Origin: Chryseobacterium sp. MA9 | GTDB lineage: Bacteria > Bacteroidota > Bacteroidia > Flavobacteriales > Weeksellaceae | Direction: 5' to 3' | Length of the DNA stretch: 64,000 bases | Assembly (NCBI RefSeq): GCF_024399315.1 | Contig: NZ_CP075170.1 | Span: 1,240,001 to 1,304,000 of the forward strand | Part shown: positions 45,624-54,516 of the stretch, piece by piece | Numbering within the stretch: the stretch's first letter is position 1 | Layout of the letters: every line of letters starts with the position of its first letter | The notes under the pieces: model-generated | What the model was told of the DNA's origin: nothing | Seen by the model: the letters and a program-made list of their open reading frames with translations, nothing else | Database searches by the model: none | Translations under genes and position numbers: made by a program

Positions 45624-46478
45624 TTAAAATAAAAGCTTTTCATATTCCCTGAGGTCATCGGAACTGAAAAGAATCTCATGATCAGGAGATTTTTCAAACG
45701 ACTGGTCATATTTAAAATACTTCCCGTAATCATCTTCATCTATGAAAATATCCATCTGACATTCTTTTATATAGTTTGATTTTTCTCCGTAATCTTCAAT
45801 AAAATATCCGGAATCATTCCATGACTCATTATGACAACGCAGACAGCTTCTTTGATATACAGCTTTATAACCGCATATTCCACAATCACTCAAACTTTGA
45901 AACAACATGGAAACTTCGTTTTGTCTGTCTTCCGGAAAAAGTGAGAGAGGAATTGTTTTTAAAAGAAGATAATAATTAGGTTCCTGCCATGAAAAAGAAA
46001 ATCTCTCTCCTTGCTCTTTTGTATAAAGCCATACTTTTTGGAGATCATATTCCAGATCTGCTTTTACAATGTTTTTAATATTCAGAATAGTCTTATTACT
46101 TCTCCTGATATTCTCTTTATGATCAATTTCAATAATAGGCTGCTGTTCCAGAAAATGACTCAGACACAACGTGGTCTGCCAGGAATCTATTGTTCTCATT
46201 TTGCCTTCACTGCCACAGATCTCACAAGTTTTCACAGACAATTGTGAATATTTATCTTTGATATTTTTAAGCCTTTTATTGAGTGATTCGTCTTCAGAAT
46301 AGGTGTAACATCTCAATTCACCAAACTTTTCCTTGCCAAATACGCGATGTTCCATATTCCAGCCTGCAACGGCAAACTCAAACAGTAATTTCCGGATCAG
46401 ATCATCCCATCCGGTGCTGTTCACTGAAAAATTGATCAGATTACGTTCGACAAAAAGATTAATTTCTTCTTTGTTCAT
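45624..46478 (-). CDS. Conserved cysteine-rich protein of unknown function
   Basis: 284 residues. The N-terminal 110 residues carry a pattern I have seen in many unannotated bacterial proteins: GWDDLIRKLLFEFAVAGWN, then KEKFGELRCYTY, then VKTCEICGSEGK and TTLCLSHF. Four Cys/His of that part, and a second set in CGICGYKAVYQRSCLRCHNE, suggest two zinc knuckles. No enzymatic motif is visible. The start codon overlaps the stop codon of pepE by one base, so translation is coupled. Confidence 0.7.
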   Translation of the reverse strand: MNKEEINLFVERNLINFSVNSTGWDDLIRKLLFEFAVAGWNMEHRVFGKEKFGELRCYTYSEDESLNKRLKNIKDKYSQLSVKTCEICGSEGKMRTIDSWQTTLCLSHFLEQQPIIEIDHKENIRRSNKTILNIKNIVKADLEYDLQKVWLYTKEQGERFSFSWQEPNYYLLLKTIPLSLFPEDRQNEVSMLFQSLSDCGICGYKAVYQRSCLRCHNESWNDSGYFIEDYGEKSNYIKECQMDIFIDEDDYGKYFKYDQSFEKSPDHEILFSSDDLREYEKLLF

Positions 46479-47170
46479 TAAAGAGTACTTCCTGCTTCTA
46501 TTTCGTAAGGTTCTTTACCTTTTTCGAAAATCCTTGTCAGCTCATTTCCTTCCACAGTAATGGAATCTGCTGTTCTTCTGATCCAGTTTCCTTCTCTAAG
46601 GCCTACTACTTTAATGTCGTTTTGGGTAAGAAACTCCTGAATACGGGTTTCTCTGGTTTCTCCATTATGCTTCAAATCCGGATTAGGATCAAGATAGTGC
46701 GGATTGATATTGAAAGGAACCAATCCCATACAGTCAAAACTTGGAGGATATACGATCGGCATATCATTCGTCGTTTTCATATTCTGACCGCCGATATTGC
46801 TTCCTGCGCTGCATCCAAGATATGCTTTTCCTCCTGATACATTTTCTTTTAAGACAGACATCAATCCTTCTTCATGTAATGTTTTAACCAATAAAAAGGT
46901 ATTTCCACCACCGGTAAAGTATCCTTTTGCAAGGTTCAGGGCTTCCGTTTTATCTTCAAACTCATGAAGTCCTTTTACTTTTATATGGATAGTTTCAAAG
47001 AAAGAACGTGCTTTTGCTGTATAATCATCATGGGAAATTCCGCCCGGTCTTGCGAAAGGAATAAACACAATTTCGTCAATTCCTTTATAGAGTTGGATTA
47101 GTTCTTCTCTTAAGTATTCCAGATATTCTCCACCAAAAAGAATGGATGTTGAAGCTAATATGATATTCAT
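46478..47170 (-). CDS. pepE: Dipeptidase E (peptidase S51, alpha-aspartyl dipeptidase)
   Basis: 230-residue cytoplasmic serine peptidase that cleaves Asp-X dipeptides. The nucleophile elbow is AYLGCSAGSNIGGQN, and the oxyanion/cofactor region GYFTGGGNTFLLV is in place. FNINPHYLDPN and REGNWIRR complete the S51 pattern. Length matches the E. coli enzyme. It is first in a two-gene unit with the cysteine-rich gene. Confidence 0.92.
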   Translation of the reverse strand: MNIILASTSILFGGEYLEYLREELIQLYKGIDEIVFIPFARPGGISHDDYTAKARSFFETIHIKVKGLHEFEDKTEALNLAKGYFTGGGNTFLLVKTLHEEGLMSVLKENVSGGKAYLGCSAGSNIGGQNMKTTNDMPIVYPPSFDCMGLVPFNINPHYLDPNPDLKHNGETRETRIQEFLTQNDIKVVGLREGNWIRRTADSITVEGNELTRIFEKGKEPYEIEAGSTL

Positions 47171-47360
47171 ACCACGAAATTATATTTATTAATAAAAAAA
47201 TGAAAGACAAAGATAATCTCAAACATGAACGAATCAAAAATTAATCTAAAAAAAACATGTTTCCCGTTAATATTTTCTAAAAAACCTTAAAGCTTCTAAA
47301 ATTTAAACTTTTATGGAATTATTATTGAATTTTAGATTTTCGAATTTAAAATATAAGATT

Positions 47361-47903
47361 ATGAAAATGAGTAAAATTAATAGTAGAAATCTATTTTTAG
47401 GTTTGATACTGGCAGGAAGTGTAAGTCTTGTAAACGCACAAACGACTCAACCGGAAACTTCGGCAGCAACGAGTCAAACAAGCAATCCAACAATTGATGG
47501 TCTTAAAAAACAGGTTGAGGCCAATCCAAAGGACACGGAATCCTTAGCAAAATTAGCAGCAGCTTATCAGGAAGCTTCAGACTGGCCAAATGCCATTGAT
47601 ACCTGGAAGAAAATCTCTGCTTTATTACCGGACTGGGCTCCATCATATTACAGCCAGGCTTATGCTTATCAGTCTGCAAAAGATGATGCCAATGCAAAAA
47701 TTGCTTATGAAAAGTATATTGCAACCGTAAAACCGGAAGAAGTAGAGCAAAATAAGAAAAATCTGGCCTATGCCTATTTCTATATTGCCTTTGCAGAACA
47801 GCAGACAGATCCTAATAAGGCAAAAGAGCATATTGCCAAATCTTTACAGTATGACCCTAGCAATCAGGACGCTGTGAAGCTTAGCAAAGCATTAAATTCT
47901 TAG
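47361..47903 (+). CDS. Exported TPR repeat protein
   Basis: 180 residues from the ATG at 47361, chosen over the ATG at 47313 because it gives a normal signal peptide (MKMSKINSRNLFLGLILAGS to VNAQ). A Thr/Ser/Gln-rich linker is followed by at least three tetratricopeptide units: TESLAKLAAAYQEASDWPNA, PSYYSQAYAYQSAKDDANAK and AYAYFYIAFAEQQTDPNKAK. TPR arrays mediate protein contacts; the partner is unknown. It is a single-gene unit with a strong terminator. Confidence 0.85.
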   Translation: MKMSKINSRNLFLGLILAGSVSLVNAQTTQPETSAATSQTSNPTIDGLKKQVEANPKDTESLAKLAAAYQEASDWPNAIDTWKKISALLPDWAPSYYSQAYAYQSAKDDANAKIAYEKYIATVKPEEVEQNKKNLAYAYFYIAFAEQQTDPNKAKEHIAKSLQYDPSNQDAVKLSKALNS

Positions 47904-47910
47904 TAAAAAA

Positions 47911-47942
47911 GAAAAAGCCGGAAAATTTTTCCGGCTTTTTTT
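47911..47942 (+). terminator. Rho-independent terminator
   Basis: AAAAAGCCGG / CCGGCTTTTT with A/T pairing inside the loop. Confidence 0.9.
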
Positions 47943-48149
47943 TAAATGACTTGATTTACAAACGGAAAACTCATAATTGTTTTACACAAAGGTTTATTTT
48001 ACTTACTTTTTATTTTAAGGAAGCAATGTTTACTTCTAAGCGTACTTATATATAAAGCTTCATCAGCGACTTTGTTGCTTTCTTAGCTTGCTTAAATATT
48101 CAATTAATCTTTGCTTTTTTAAAACTCTGATCTTCAGTTTTTGGTTCGC

Positions 48150-48638
48150 CTACTCAATCATCTTTCCGAAAAAATCTGTTTCACCATGCAAATGCCGGAT
48201 GATTTTTTCGATATTCCGCTGGATACTGGCTTCGGTTTTTAAATTGTTGATATAGCGAACCAGTTCATGTCTTCTTGAAGGAATCAAATTTTCGAAATTC
48301 TCTGCTGCCAGAGGACTTTCTTTAATTGCTTTTTCCAAATGGGGATGAATAGAAATACTTCTGTCGGAATCATCATATTCCAATACAACATCAATGATTT
48401 CTCCAATTCTCTTTGGGGAATTTTTCAACATCGTCAGATTGATATACAGCCTCCATTCCCCCAGATATTTCATCAGGTTTTGTTCAAATTCCTGCCCGTT
48501 CACTGTTCCTTTTACCGGAATCGGACTTTTATTTTTCCCTGATTCATTAAAAATATTTTCCAAAATTTCTTCCGGAACAAAAACAAAAGGATTAATCCCT
48601 ATGATTTCCAATGTGGCTGTGAAACTGTTTCTTTTCAT
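48150..48638 (-). CDS. DUF1905 and YdeI/OmdA-like protein
   Basis: 162 residues. The first 95 residues match DUF1905 (FTATLEIIGINPFVFVPEEI, PVKGTVNGQEFEQNLM, GEWRLYINLTMLKN). The C-terminal 60 are the OmdA type (LIPSRRHELVRYINNLKTEA then IQRNIEKIIRHL). Proteins with this pair are annotated as bacteriocin-protection YdeI/OmpD-associated, from a phenotype in Salmonella; the molecular role is unclear. It is a single-gene unit. Confidence 0.82.
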   Translation of the reverse strand: MKRNSFTATLEIIGINPFVFVPEEILENIFNESGKNKSPIPVKGTVNGQEFEQNLMKYLGEWRLYINLTMLKNSPKRIGEIIDVVLEYDDSDRSISIHPHLEKAIKESPLAAENFENLIPSRRHELVRYINNLKTEASIQRNIEKIIRHLHGETDFFGKMIE

Positions 48639-48715
48639 GATAATATGTTAGATGCAAGATGCAAAATTAACTATTTGCTTTAAAATCAGCATAAAATTTA
48701 TTTTTTCATCATATA

Positions 48716-48806
48716 TACACCCACTCTCCAACTCTAAGACTCTCTCACCCTCAAACCTAAGTCATATTCTCTCAAATCCGAACACTCCGTAACTCAAAAT
48801 TCATAT
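48716..48806. repeat. Pyrimidine-rich intergenic repeat
   Basis: A run built from CTCTC, AACTCT and TCAAA-type units (for example CACTCTCCAACTCTAAGACT) with almost no G for 90 bp. I recall similar purine/pyrimidine-biased intergenic tracts in related genomes. It lies upstream of the fructose-6-phosphate aldolase gene. Confidence 0.4.
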
Positions 48807-48827
48807 CCCAGAACCCAATTAATTCCC

Positions 48828-48835
48828 TATCTTTG
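48828..48835 (+). promoter_or_regulatory. -7 promoter element of fsa
   Basis: TATCTTTG, exact TAnnTTTG match, 23 nt before the ATG. Confidence 0.55.
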
Positions 48836-48858
48836 TACCAATAAATCTATTTAACAAA

Positions 48859-49512
48859 ATGAAATTTTTTATTGACACAGCTAATTTAGAGCAAATCAAG
48901 GAAGCGAGAGATCTTGGAATTTTAGATGGTGTAACAACCAACCCTTCATTAATGGCAAAGGAAGGTATCCAGGGGGCTGAAGCAATCAAAAACCATTATA
49001 AAACGATCTGTGAACTTGTAGATGGAGATATTTCTGCGGAAGTTCTTTCTACAACGTATGAAGAAATGATTAAAGAAGGAGATGAATTGGCTGCTATTCA
49101 CCCTAATATCGTTGTAAAGATCCCAATGATCAAAGACGGTATCAAAGCTTTAAAATATTTTTCTGATAAAGGAATCAAAACGAACTGTACATTGATCTTC
49201 TCTGCAGGGCAAGCACTTTTGGCAGCAAAAGCAGGAGCTACTTATGTATCTCCATTCTTAGGAAGATTGGATGATATTTCTACTGACGGTCTTAATCTTA
49301 TCCAGGAAATCAGATTGATTTTTGATAATTATATGTTTGAAACTGAAATTTTAGCAGCTTCTATCCGTCACTCAATGCACATCATCGACTGTGCTAAAAT
49401 CGGAGCCGATGTGATTACATCTCCACTGCCTCCGATTTTGAGCTTATTGAAGCACCCATTAACAGACAGCGGATTGGCTCAGTTCATTGCAGATTCTCAG
49501 AAATTAGCATAA
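48859..49512 (+). CDS. fsa: Fructose-6-phosphate aldolase / transaldolase-like (TalC group)
   Basis: 217-residue class I aldolase of the small transaldolase family. It starts [20 protein letters not shown], has [14 protein letters not shown], and the Schiff-base lysine is K87 in [19 protein letters not shown] appears as [20 protein letters not shown], followed by [11 protein letters not shown] and [11 protein letters not shown]. The family includes true fructose-6-P aldolases and transaldolases, which sequence reading cannot separate. If no large transaldolase exists in the genome, this gene would supply the pentose phosphate step. Confidence 0.93.
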   Translation: MKFFIDTANLEQIKEARDLGILDGVTTNPSLMAKEGIQGAEAIKNHYKTICELVDGDISAEVLSTTYEEMIKEGDELAAIHPNIVVKIPMIKDGIKALKYFSDKGIKTNCTLIFSAGQALLAAKAGATYVSPFLGRLDDISTDGLNLIQEIRLIFDNYMFETEILAASIRHSMHIIDCAKIGADVITSPLPPILSLLKHPLTDSGLAQFIADSQKLA

Positions 49513-49534
49513 TAACTGATTCTTATTCAGATAT

Positions 49535-49566
49535 AAAAAATCCCGGAACGATGTTCCGGGATTTTA
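49535..49566. terminator. Bidirectional terminator
   Basis: AATCCCGGAAC / GTTCCGGGATT hairpin between convergent genes. Confidence 0.9.
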
Positions 49567-49584
49567 TTTTTATAATGATTAATT

Positions 49585-50451
49585 TTATTTCAACAGATCC
49601 AGCTCAAGAATATTATTTTGCTTTTTCAGATCATTCTTCCTTTTTATTTCTTTCTCTTTTTGTGCTTTATCTGCAGGAATCAATTTCCCTGACTCATCTA
49701 TTTCCTGCATTTCAATGCCCTGAGCCAGCATCTGTTTTTCACTTTTCATAGGATCGGCAAGGTAGTCTTTAAAAGCTTTTTTATATTTTGTTTCATTCAC
49801 TGTAACGAGAGCATTAAATCGTTCTTTTTCTTTGGTACTCTTCCATTCATAGCCTTCCGGGAGTTTTTTATTTCCTTTTAATTCAAATGAATGGGTATGG
49901 GAAGCGTCTTCAAGCTTTACAATTAATCCTGGAAGCCCATGAAATTTATACGGACCATCCTGAATGGGGAGATCTGTTGTAAACCAGGCTGTCCATTTTC
50001 TTCCGGCGAAGTTACCTATTGCTTTCTGTACTTTAAATCCACCTATCTCTGCTTTATCTGAAAATATTTTCCATTCTTGTTTTCGGGCATCTTGAACTAC
50101 ATATTCGTCAGCAGCAAGATTCGTGAAAAAATTCACTGAATAATCCGGATACATCTTTTCAACACTGTAGCTTATTTTGCCTTTGAATTTGATCCCTGAA
50201 AAATCCAATTCTTTAACTCCCATCTGCAGTTGTTTTTCCATAGCGGAAGCCATAAGAGAATCCGATTCAAAAGAATCTTTACTGTAAAATTTTGATCCTT
50301 TTGCCGCAACATCCAAAAGCATAATTTCCACTTCCGGTTTATCTTTAGCTGTGGAATCCAGAATATATTTGTATTCATAAATAAATCTTTGATTCTGGGC
50401 ATTAGTGATTACAGCCAATATAAGACTCAATATAATGATCAATTTTTTCAT
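49585..50451 (-). CDS. GLPGLI family exported protein
   Basis: 288 residues with a signal sequence (MKKLIIILSLILAVITNAQ). The canonical motif is GPYKFHGLPGLIVKLEDASH, preceded by GRKWTAWFTTDLPIQD. The C-terminal 60 residues are highly charged (QKEKEIKRKNDLKKQNNILE). No function is established. It lies 20 bp after the acetyltransferase gene and may be co-transcribed with it. It is a paralogue of the protein at 51197; both share the NxRFxYEYK opening and the WFTTDLP segment. Confidence 0.88.
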   Translation of the reverse strand: MKKLIIILSLILAVITNAQNQRFIYEYKYILDSTAKDKPEVEIMLLDVAAKGSKFYSKDSFESDSLMASAMEKQLQMGVKELDFSGIKFKGKISYSVEKMYPDYSVNFFTNLAADEYVVQDARKQEWKIFSDKAEIGGFKVQKAIGNFAGRKWTAWFTTDLPIQDGPYKFHGLPGLIVKLEDASHTHSFELKGNKKLPEGYEWKSTKEKERFNALVTVNETKYKKAFKDYLADPMKSEKQMLAQGIEMQEIDESGKLIPADKAQKEKEIKRKNDLKKQNNILELDLLK

Positions 50452-50471
50452 GGTTAGTTTAATATAATTTT

Positions 50472-51038
50472 TTAATCCTGTTCTATAATTTCTTTAACAA
50501 CTTTACACGGATTTCCCACAGCGACTACATTATCCGGAATATCTTTTGTAACAACACTTCCCGCACCAATCACCGAATTATTTCCAATAGAAACTCCCGG
50601 GAGTACTACCACATTACCTCCCAACCATACATTGTCTCCTACTGTAATCGGGTGAGCATATTCAAGGCCTTTATTTCTCTGTTTGGCATCAAGCGGATGG
50701 CCTGCTGTATAGAAACTGCAATTGGGGCCTATAAACACATTATCACCAAATTCTACTTTGGCACAATCTAAAATAACAAGGTTATGATTGGCGTAGAAGT
50801 TCTCTCCAATTTTTATATTATATCCGTAATCACACCAGAAATTGGGTTCTATACAGATGTTTTCTTTTATGCTGCTAATAATTCTCTTGAGTAGCCTGTA
50901 TCTGTTTTCTGCATCAGAGTTTTTCAGCCCATTATATTCCTGACACAGATCTTTGCAGGCAATACGCTCCTGAATCAGATCTTTGTCGTAATTGGCATTG
51001 TATAAAAGTCCTGCTGCACATTTTTCCTTTTCTGTCAT
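50472..51038 (-). CDS. maa: Maltose/galactoside O-acetyltransferase family protein
   Basis: 188 residues from the ATG at 51038 (MTEKEKCAAGLLYNANYDKD), the start that matches the Maa family; an ATG at 51050 adds four residues. It is a left-handed beta-helix acetyltransferase using acetyl-CoA. Hexapeptide repeats include PNCSFYTAGHPLDAKQRN with the catalytic His, GDNVWLGGNVVVLPGVSIGN and NSVIGAGSVVTKDIPDNVVA. The acceptor is probably a sugar, but the name should be read as a family label. Confidence 0.9.
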   Translation of the reverse strand: MTEKEKCAAGLLYNANYDKDLIQERIACKDLCQEYNGLKNSDAENRYRLLKRIISSIKENICIEPNFWCDYGYNIKIGENFYANHNLVILDCAKVEFGDNVFIGPNCSFYTAGHPLDAKQRNKGLEYAHPITVGDNVWLGGNVVVLPGVSIGNNSVIGAGSVVTKDIPDNVVAVGNPCKVVKEIIEQD

Positions 51039-51140
51039 GAGATATAACATTGATGATTAGTACTTATTATTCATTAAGATAACAAATATATCATAATATG
51101 ATGAATTCATATCTATCACATCTTGACTCATTTCCGTTAC

Positions 51141-51175
51141 AAAAAAAGCAGGATGACACATTTGCCATCCTGTTT
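51141..51175 (-). terminator. Terminator of the BlaI-M56-GLPGLI run
   Basis: CAGGATG / CATCCTG stem followed by seven Ts on the minus strand. Confidence 0.8.
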
Positions 51176-51196
51176 GTACTGTAAAATAATTTAAGA

Positions 51197-52099
51197 TTAA
51201 TTCACCAGATCCGGTTCAATCGGATTGTTATCTTTTTTAAGGGCTTCTTTGGTATTCTTTTCCATTTCCCTGAGTACTTGATTAGGGTCTGAGATTTCTT
51301 TTCCATCTCCTGTTCTTACCTTAAAACTTACCTTGGTATTGCCATCACCGTTTTTCATCAGCATCTCTCTCATATTTTTGGTAGGATCATTGACATAGGC
51401 TCTCCATACTTTTTTGAACTGGTCTTTTGTAACTTCCAGTTCTTTTCCTCCTATTCCAAGCACCCTTACATGGTCAGGAACCTGCATTTCGGTTTCTGCA
51501 GCCGGAGTATTAATAGTTTTATTACCTATCATGGTCATAATATGAGAGCCTGTGGCATCTTCAATTTTTACGATAAGTCCGGGAAGTCCGTAAAAGACAT
51601 AGGGACCATCCTGAAAAGGAAGATCGGTTGTAAACCAGGCTATCCATTCTCTCCCTCCAAAGTTGGCAGTAGCTTTCTGAGCCTGATATGCTCCTATTTT
51701 TTGTTTTTCAGGGAGGATTTTCCATTCCGGTTTCTGATCTTCTTTTATTTTATACTTATCTGTAGAGATGCTTCTGAAAAGATAAGTTTTAAAATCCGGG
51801 TATTGTTTGGTTACTTTATAGGAAACCTGTCCAGATCGTTCTCTTCTGTTGATACTGATATTTCCGCCACCGGCTTTCAGCTGCTTTTCCAGCTCTGCTT
51901 TCCCGATGGAGTCTGCTACAAATTTGTCACGACTGTAATAGCTTGAGCCGTTTTTATCAATATCAAGCATCATCATTTCTGTCTTTACATCTTCCTTATT
52001 ATTGGAATCCGGAATAAACTTATATTCATAAAAAAATCTGTTAACCTGTGCACTGGCAAGCACTCCCAGAAATAAAAAAAATAGAACTTTACTTTTCAT
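51197..52099 (-). CDS. GLPGLI family exported protein
   Basis: 300 residues with a signal sequence (MKSKVLFFLFLGVLASAQ). The motif is GPYVFYGLPGLIVKIEDATG, preceded by GREWIAWFTTDLPFQD. A charged C-terminal region follows (EMEKNTKEALKKDNNPIEPD). It lies 57 bp downstream of the M56 peptidase gene, so it may belong to the BlaI regulon, although a hairpin at 52111-52146 in the gap could reduce read-through. Function is unknown. Confidence 0.88.
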   Translation of the reverse strand: MKSKVLFFLFLGVLASAQVNRFFYEYKFIPDSNNKEDVKTEMMMLDIDKNGSSYYSRDKFVADSIGKAELEKQLKAGGGNISINRRERSGQVSYKVTKQYPDFKTYLFRSISTDKYKIKEDQKPEWKILPEKQKIGAYQAQKATANFGGREWIAWFTTDLPFQDGPYVFYGLPGLIVKIEDATGSHIMTMIGNKTINTPAAETEMQVPDHVRVLGIGGKELEVTKDQFKKVWRAYVNDPTKNMREMLMKNGDGNTKVSFKVRTGDGKEISDPNQVLREMEKNTKEALKKDNNPIEPDLVN

Positions 52100-52110
52100 A
52101 ATGTATGATT

Positions 52111-52146
52111 AAAAAAAGCTTTGCCAATATTAAATTGACAAAGCTT
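52111..52146 (-). terminator. Hairpin between M56 and GLPGLI genes (terminator or attenuator)
   Basis: AAGCTTTG / CAAAGCTT perfect 8-bp stem, 15-nt loop, then seven Ts on the minus strand, 12 nt before the GLPGLI start. Confidence 0.7.
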
Positions 52147-52156
52147 GGTGGAACTT

Positions 52157-54076
52157 TTATTTCTTTGTCTCAATTCTTACTTCTCCTTTACTTACTTCAC
52201 CATTCTTCTGGCTGTTGACCATTACTTTTGAAATATTGGCAGAATTCAAAGCATTCACATCATCTTTAGAAACCTCTCTTCCATCAATATAATATTTGTA
52301 TTTGTCATCAGCTCCTCCAATGTTAAATTTTTTCACTCCGTTCATTAAAATATTCCCATTACCATCTCTTTTGATGAAATCAGCATTCATTACAATAACG
52401 TTAGGAGAAGAAGTGGTCATTGAAAAGTTACCTCCTCTGAAGTTCTGGGCTATTTTTTCTGCTTCAATACGTAATTTTTCGTGTTCTCTTCTTATTTTGT
52501 CCCCATCAATTCGTATTCTTATACCTTCTTTTCGTATTCTATCTCCTTCAGCTCTCGCTCTTTCTCCTTCTATTCTGGCTCTTTCTCCCTCTATTCTGGC
52601 TTTCTCCCCTTCCACTCTGGCTTTTGCTGCTTCTTTCATAGCTGTTTTAGCTTCTGCCATTGCCTTACGTACTTCCTCTTTTTCTTTAGAGCTCAGATCC
52701 TTATAGTAGAGGGTATTATTATTTTTAAAATAAACTACTTTCGGAGCTTTTGGAGCCTGAGGTTCATCTGGTGCATTAGGTGGTGTGGGAGGAACGATTT
52801 GTTTTACTGCCCTTGCAGCTTCTCTTTCCGCTTTTTTAGCCTCTCTTTTTATTTTACGAAGTTCTTTCTTATCAAGAGGATCCATATTTTCAAGTTCCTT
52901 CATCTGATTTTTCCATTCAGCAGAATTGAAATATTCATCAACTTCAACTTTGGCAGCCATCTCTCCTATCTCTGATGCCAGGTTACTTATTTCTTCAATT
53001 TTATCACTGAAGGCATCACTTTCCGGATCCAATCCTTTCAGCTCTTTCTCTTTTTCTTTTATCTTTTTCTCAAGCTCGGTCAGTTTTGTATGATCTTCCG
53101 GTGATACAGATTTTAATCCTGTTATATTTCCCTGAACAGATTTTTCAGGTCTTACCGTATCTTTTTTGATTTCTGAAACTACTTTTTTAATGGAAAGATT
53201 CGTTTCTTCAATTTCTCTGTTCTTCGCATTTACCAGATAAGCAAAAGCTACGGTAAATAACACCGGCAATGCAAGAATTCTTCGCGCATATCCGAACTTG
53301 GTTTTTGGTTTTTGTAACATTTTAAGTCTTTTTTTAAGGTTTGAACTTAGAAACGGACTGGCAGCAGGCAACTGTGTTCCGGAAAAGTGGCTTGCTAAAA
53401 GCATCTGCGCAAATGCTTTGGTGTCCGATTGTTGTACGGCCTTTTTATCAGCCAGGTACTCGTGGATGAGATTAATTTCTTTTTTGATGATATGAAAAAA
53501 CGGATTGAACCAGAAAACAGAAGTAATAATCTCGATAAAAATCTTATCAAAGGAATGTTTCTGCTGAATATGTACCATCTCATGCTTTAAAATCTGTTTT
53601 CCGATATCAGAATGCAGTGTGATGGCATTCTTCCAGAAAAGGTTCTTAAAATATGAAAACGGAGCTTCGCTAAGATCTGTACGGTAAAAATTGATCCCGT
53701 CAAAACTTTCTTTCTGAAACTGCTTTTTAAACTGCTGGATTTTGAAAATCCCATAGATAAGTTTCCCTAAAAAATAGAGAGAAACCAGTCCCAGAGCTGA
53801 AAAAATAATGTTAAAATAAAGGTTACCATTGTTTATATTTTTTTCTGAATTAAAATTCTGAATCTTATCAAGAAGCATATACATATCATTATTTACCTCT
53901 ATCGTAAAATCATCTACTTTAATGAGTGGCAGCAGCAGCGACATCACGATTGCTGCCAACAGATAAAATCTGTTATAATGATGGAATGTCTTGTCTTTTA
54001 AAGACAACTGGTAATACAAAAATGTTACACCCGAACATAAAATAGTTTTCCCAAAGTATAAAAGTATTGCTTCCAT
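52157..54076 (-). CDS. M56 family (BlaR1-like) membrane metallopeptidase with heptad-repeat domain
   Basis: 639 residues. Membrane helices lie at about 35-52, 88-110 and 266-284. The gluzincin site is ILKHEMVHIQQKH (H165, E166, H169) with Glu206 in IHEYLADKKAV. After the last helix comes a long periplasmic region with a helical part, a Pro-rich linker (PPTPPNAPDEPQAPKAPK), eight consecutive heptads (486-541; ARIEGER type), and a C-terminal DGREVSKDDVNAL segment. In BlaR1/MecR1 the sensor domain is a penicillin-binding fold; that is not visible here. With BlaI upstream it forms a signal-induced proteolytic switch of unknown input. Confidence 0.9.
   Translation of the reverse strand: MEAILLYFGKTILCSGVTFLYYQLSLKDKTFHHYNRFYLLAAIVMSLLLPLIKVDDFTIEVNNDMYMLLDKIQNFNSEKNINNGNLYFNIIFSALGLVSLYFLGKLIYGIFKIQQFKKQFQKESFDGINFYRTDLSEAPFSYFKNLFWKNAITLHSDIGKQILKHEMVHIQQKHSFDKIFIEIITSVFWFNPFFHIIKKEINLIHEYLADKKAVQQSDTKAFAQMLLASHFSGTQLPAASPFLSSNLKKRLKMLQKPKTKFGYARRILALPVLFTVAFAYLVNAKNREIEETNLSIKKVVSEIKKDTVRPEKSVQGNITGLKSVSPEDHTKLTELEKKIKEKEKELKGLDPESDAFSDKIEEISNLASEIGEMAAKVEVDEYFNSAEWKNQMKELENMDPLDKKELRKIKREAKKAEREAARAVKQIVPPTPPNAPDEPQAPKAPKVVYFKNNNTLYYKDLSSKEKEEVRKAMAEAKTAMKEAAKARVEGEKARIEGERARIEGERARAEGDRIRKEGIRIRIDGDKIRREHEKLRIEAEKIAQNFRGGNFSMTTSSPNVIVMNADFIKRDGNGNILMNGVKKFNIGGADDKYKYYIDGREVSKDDVNALNSANISKVMVNSQKNGEVSKGEVRIETKK
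52454..52621 (-). repeat. Eight tandem heptads inside the M56 protein
   Basis: Residues 486-541 repeat a seven-residue unit of the form ARxEGEK, with later units degenerating to IRxDGDK and LRIEAEK. The DNA repeats a 21-bp period. A rigid coiled coil or stalk is expected. Confidence 0.85.
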
Positions 54077-54081
54077 AGGTA

Positions 54082-54447
54082 TTAATCTTTCTTTTTGAGT
54101 TCATCCAATAACATCTCAAGATCTTCTACAGTCATTTCATTTTTTTCTACCAGAAATGAAACGGCACTTTTGTAGGATCCTTTAAAATAGTTTTTCACAA
54201 GACTTTTCATGGTTTTTCCGGAATACTGTTCCTTTGAAACCAGCGGAAAATACTCATGCTGTCTTCCATGTACACGATAGTCTACAAATTCTTTGTCTTT
54301 CAATACTTTTAAAATGGTAGAGACCGTATTGGTATGCGGTTTCGGGTCCGGGAAAAGATCAAGGACATCCTTTAGAAATCCTTTTTCTATTTTCCATAAA
54401 TACTGCATTACCTGCTCTTCTGCTTTTGTTAAAGTCTGAATTTTCAT
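54082..54447 (-). CDS. BlaI/MecI/CopY family repressor
   Basis: 121 residues from the ATG at 54447; the longer frame begins with TTG. A winged helix (MKIQTLTKAEEQVMQYLWKI, then TNTVSTILKVLKDKEFVDYR and HEYFPLVSKEQY) and a C-terminal dimerisation helix (KNEMTVEDLEMLLDELKKKD) match BlaI. It represses until cut by its membrane peptidase partner. It starts 5 bp before the M56 gene in the same transcript. The inverted repeat 24-53 bp upstream of its ATG is the probable operator. Beta-lactamase is not encoded beside it, so the regulon is unlikely to be classic resistance. Confidence 0.92.
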   Translation of the reverse strand: MKIQTLTKAEEQVMQYLWKIEKGFLKDVLDLFPDPKPHTNTVSTILKVLKDKEFVDYRVHGRQHEYFPLVSKEQYSGKTMKSLVKNYFKGSYKSAVSFLVEKNEMTVEDLEMLLDELKKKD

Positions 54448-54470
54448 ATCCTGTTCATTTATCAATTATT

Positions 54471-54500
54471 GTGATATAAAGTCATCCAATTTTATATCAC
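54471..54500. promoter_or_regulatory. Probable BlaI operator
   Basis: GTGATATAAA (54471-54480) and TTTATATCAC (54491-54500) form a perfect 10-bp inverted repeat with a 10-bp spacer. It lies just downstream of the predicted promoter and upstream of the blaI ATG. Confidence 0.75.
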
Positions 54501-54516
54501 TAAGAAATTAGTTATA

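Noticed and set aside
52296..52975. Long plus-strand reading frames opposite the M56 gene
   Set aside because: They are shadows of the heptad repeat coding region, with low-complexity Ser/Phe protein. The minus strand encodes clear family motifs.
54076..54082. BlaI/M56 pair as a beta-lactam resistance locus
   Set aside because: No beta-lactamase or PBP2a gene adjoins, and the M56 protein lacks a visible penicillin-binding sensor domain.
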